A stretch of DNA of 64,000 nt, taken from the NCBI GenBank assembly GCA_019751945.1, contig JAIEMT010000017.1, positions 119,982-183,981 of the forward strand, written 5' to 3'. The translations under genes and the position numbers were made by a program. Source of the stretch: a bacterium. GTDB lineage: Bacteria > Bdellovibrionota > UBA1018. Below the pieces are notes generated by a model. The model was not told the DNA's origin and ran no database searches. It worked only from the letters and a program-made list of their open reading frames with translations. The number at the start of each line of letters is the position of its first letter. Position 1 is the stretch's first letter. Of this stretch, positions 63,201-64,000 are shown one piece after another.

Positions 63201-63564
63201 CATTGGAGGCGGCGGAACTATTTCTTTGGCGGGAAACTTGACCATGAATGGGAACTGGGGCGGAAATGCAGCGATGACGTTTGTCGGTACGAGTTCTCAA
63301 ACGATTACATTTAATGGTGGAACCTTCATTACTGGAACGATCACAGATAGCAATACCGGGGCTGGAATTAGTCTGGCGACAGCGGCGACCTTCCACAATT
63401 TGAGCGTTACAACTGGTACCTTTTATATGGCGAACCAAAACATGACCATTTCAACAACATTGACCCTGTCCCCTTCAACCGTTGTCGATCGAGGTACGGG
63501 TACGTTAACAGTAAATGGCAGCACCATCGGTGCAGGAGCTTATAGCGGCGGATCCGTTTTGTGA
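60210..63564 (+). pseudogene. Big_1-repeat adhesin-like lipoprotein, split by a +1 frameshift at ~61071-61080
   Basis: ORFs 60195-61082 and 61126-63564 carry the same GVTVNW.V..GGGSLSSASN.TNASG...TLG...GSNTVTATIN repeats in different frames; TCGC(C)TCTCTAG has one extra C relative to the repeat. Confidence 0.8.
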
Positions 63565-63661
63565 TGATGCTGGGGTAGATTCACCCCGGTGCTTTTGTAC
63601 GCTCACGTTTAGGTCGATCTTACGCGATTTAAAAACCCTTACGTTTCACCATGTCAGTCCC

Positions 63662-63698
63662 GACACATTCCGCGCCCCCCTTACACGTGACATAATTA
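63662..63698 (+). promoter_or_regulatory. Shared lipoprotein promoter motif, copy 3 (GACACATTC-N18-GACATAATTA)
   Basis: Aligned with 60128-60165 and reverse strand 20782-20818. Confidence 0.6.
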
Positions 63699-63737
63699 TC
63701 TTAAGATTCCGTAAAGTAGTACGTTTGCGAGTTTTTT

Positions 63738-63881
63738 ATGAATGGACTTACAACTAAAATTTTATTGGTCTTGATCGCGATGGTGACATCCGCGTGTTCG
63801 GCCCGCTTAGTTTCTACTAAGGTTGTTTCTGGCGGAGGCGCAACTGCTTCTGGTTCGGGATCATCGGGCACTTCTTCTTAG
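63738..63881 (+). CDS. 47-aa lipoprotein leader-like peptide, homologous to the N-terminus of the 60210 gene
   Basis: MNGLTTKILLVLIAMVTSACSARLVSTKVVSGGGATASGSGSSGTSS; same promoter motif and start context. Confidence 0.6.
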   Translation: MNGLTTKILLVLIAMVTSACSARLVSTKVVSGGGATASGSGSSGTSS

Positions 63882-64000
63882 AAAAATTCCGCCGTCTCGG
63901 TAGGGTTTGAGAGAAGGGCGTTCACTGTTTAAGCTGCCTCGTGTTGAGTTGGCAAGTTGAAAGTTTTCAATGCTTGTATAAAATCTCTGATTTCCTTGGC

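Overview
The 64 kb window looks like a chromosomal region of a Bdellovibrionota-like bacterium; this taxonomy is inferred from gene content and order. Core blocks: groEL (5' end) and groES; a cbb3 oxidase operon (ccoI-ccoS-ccoNO fusion-ccoQ-mono-haem ccoP-ccoG-TauE/SafE-like); a phosphorelay cluster (HK, hybrid HK, dual REC-TPR, REC-GGDEF, NtrY/NtrX-like); proS-pyrF-trmH; tRNA genes leading into tuf-rpmG-tRNA-Trp-secE-nusG-rplK-rplA-rplJ-rplL-rpoB-rpoC. In between are many secreted proteins and lipoproteins, several with Ig-like repeats. The most unusual signal is a family of long, near-perfect inverted repeats. Two of them (12910-13051 after tRNA-Phe, 44814-44957 after tRNA-Tyr) share a ~60-nt core (about 88% identical by hand alignment). 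Their 41-45 bp arms differ in sequence between loci but are perfectly self-complementary at each locus. Each right arm contains an inverted copy of the 3' end of its own adjacent tRNA, and a second inverted T-arm fragment follows a 26-34 nt insert. The tRNA-Tyr copy splits what is a contiguous Thr-Tyr-Gly-Thr-tuf operon in E. coli. A third long inverted repeat (24974-25122) is not beside a tRNA. Other notable signals: a promoter-like motif shared by three lipoprotein genes, a frameshifted Big-domain adhesin, a receiver-GGDEF protein with both signature motifs altered, and a 32-nt-spaced direct repeat upstream of the cbb3 cluster. Everything was read by eye; no searches or folding programs were run.
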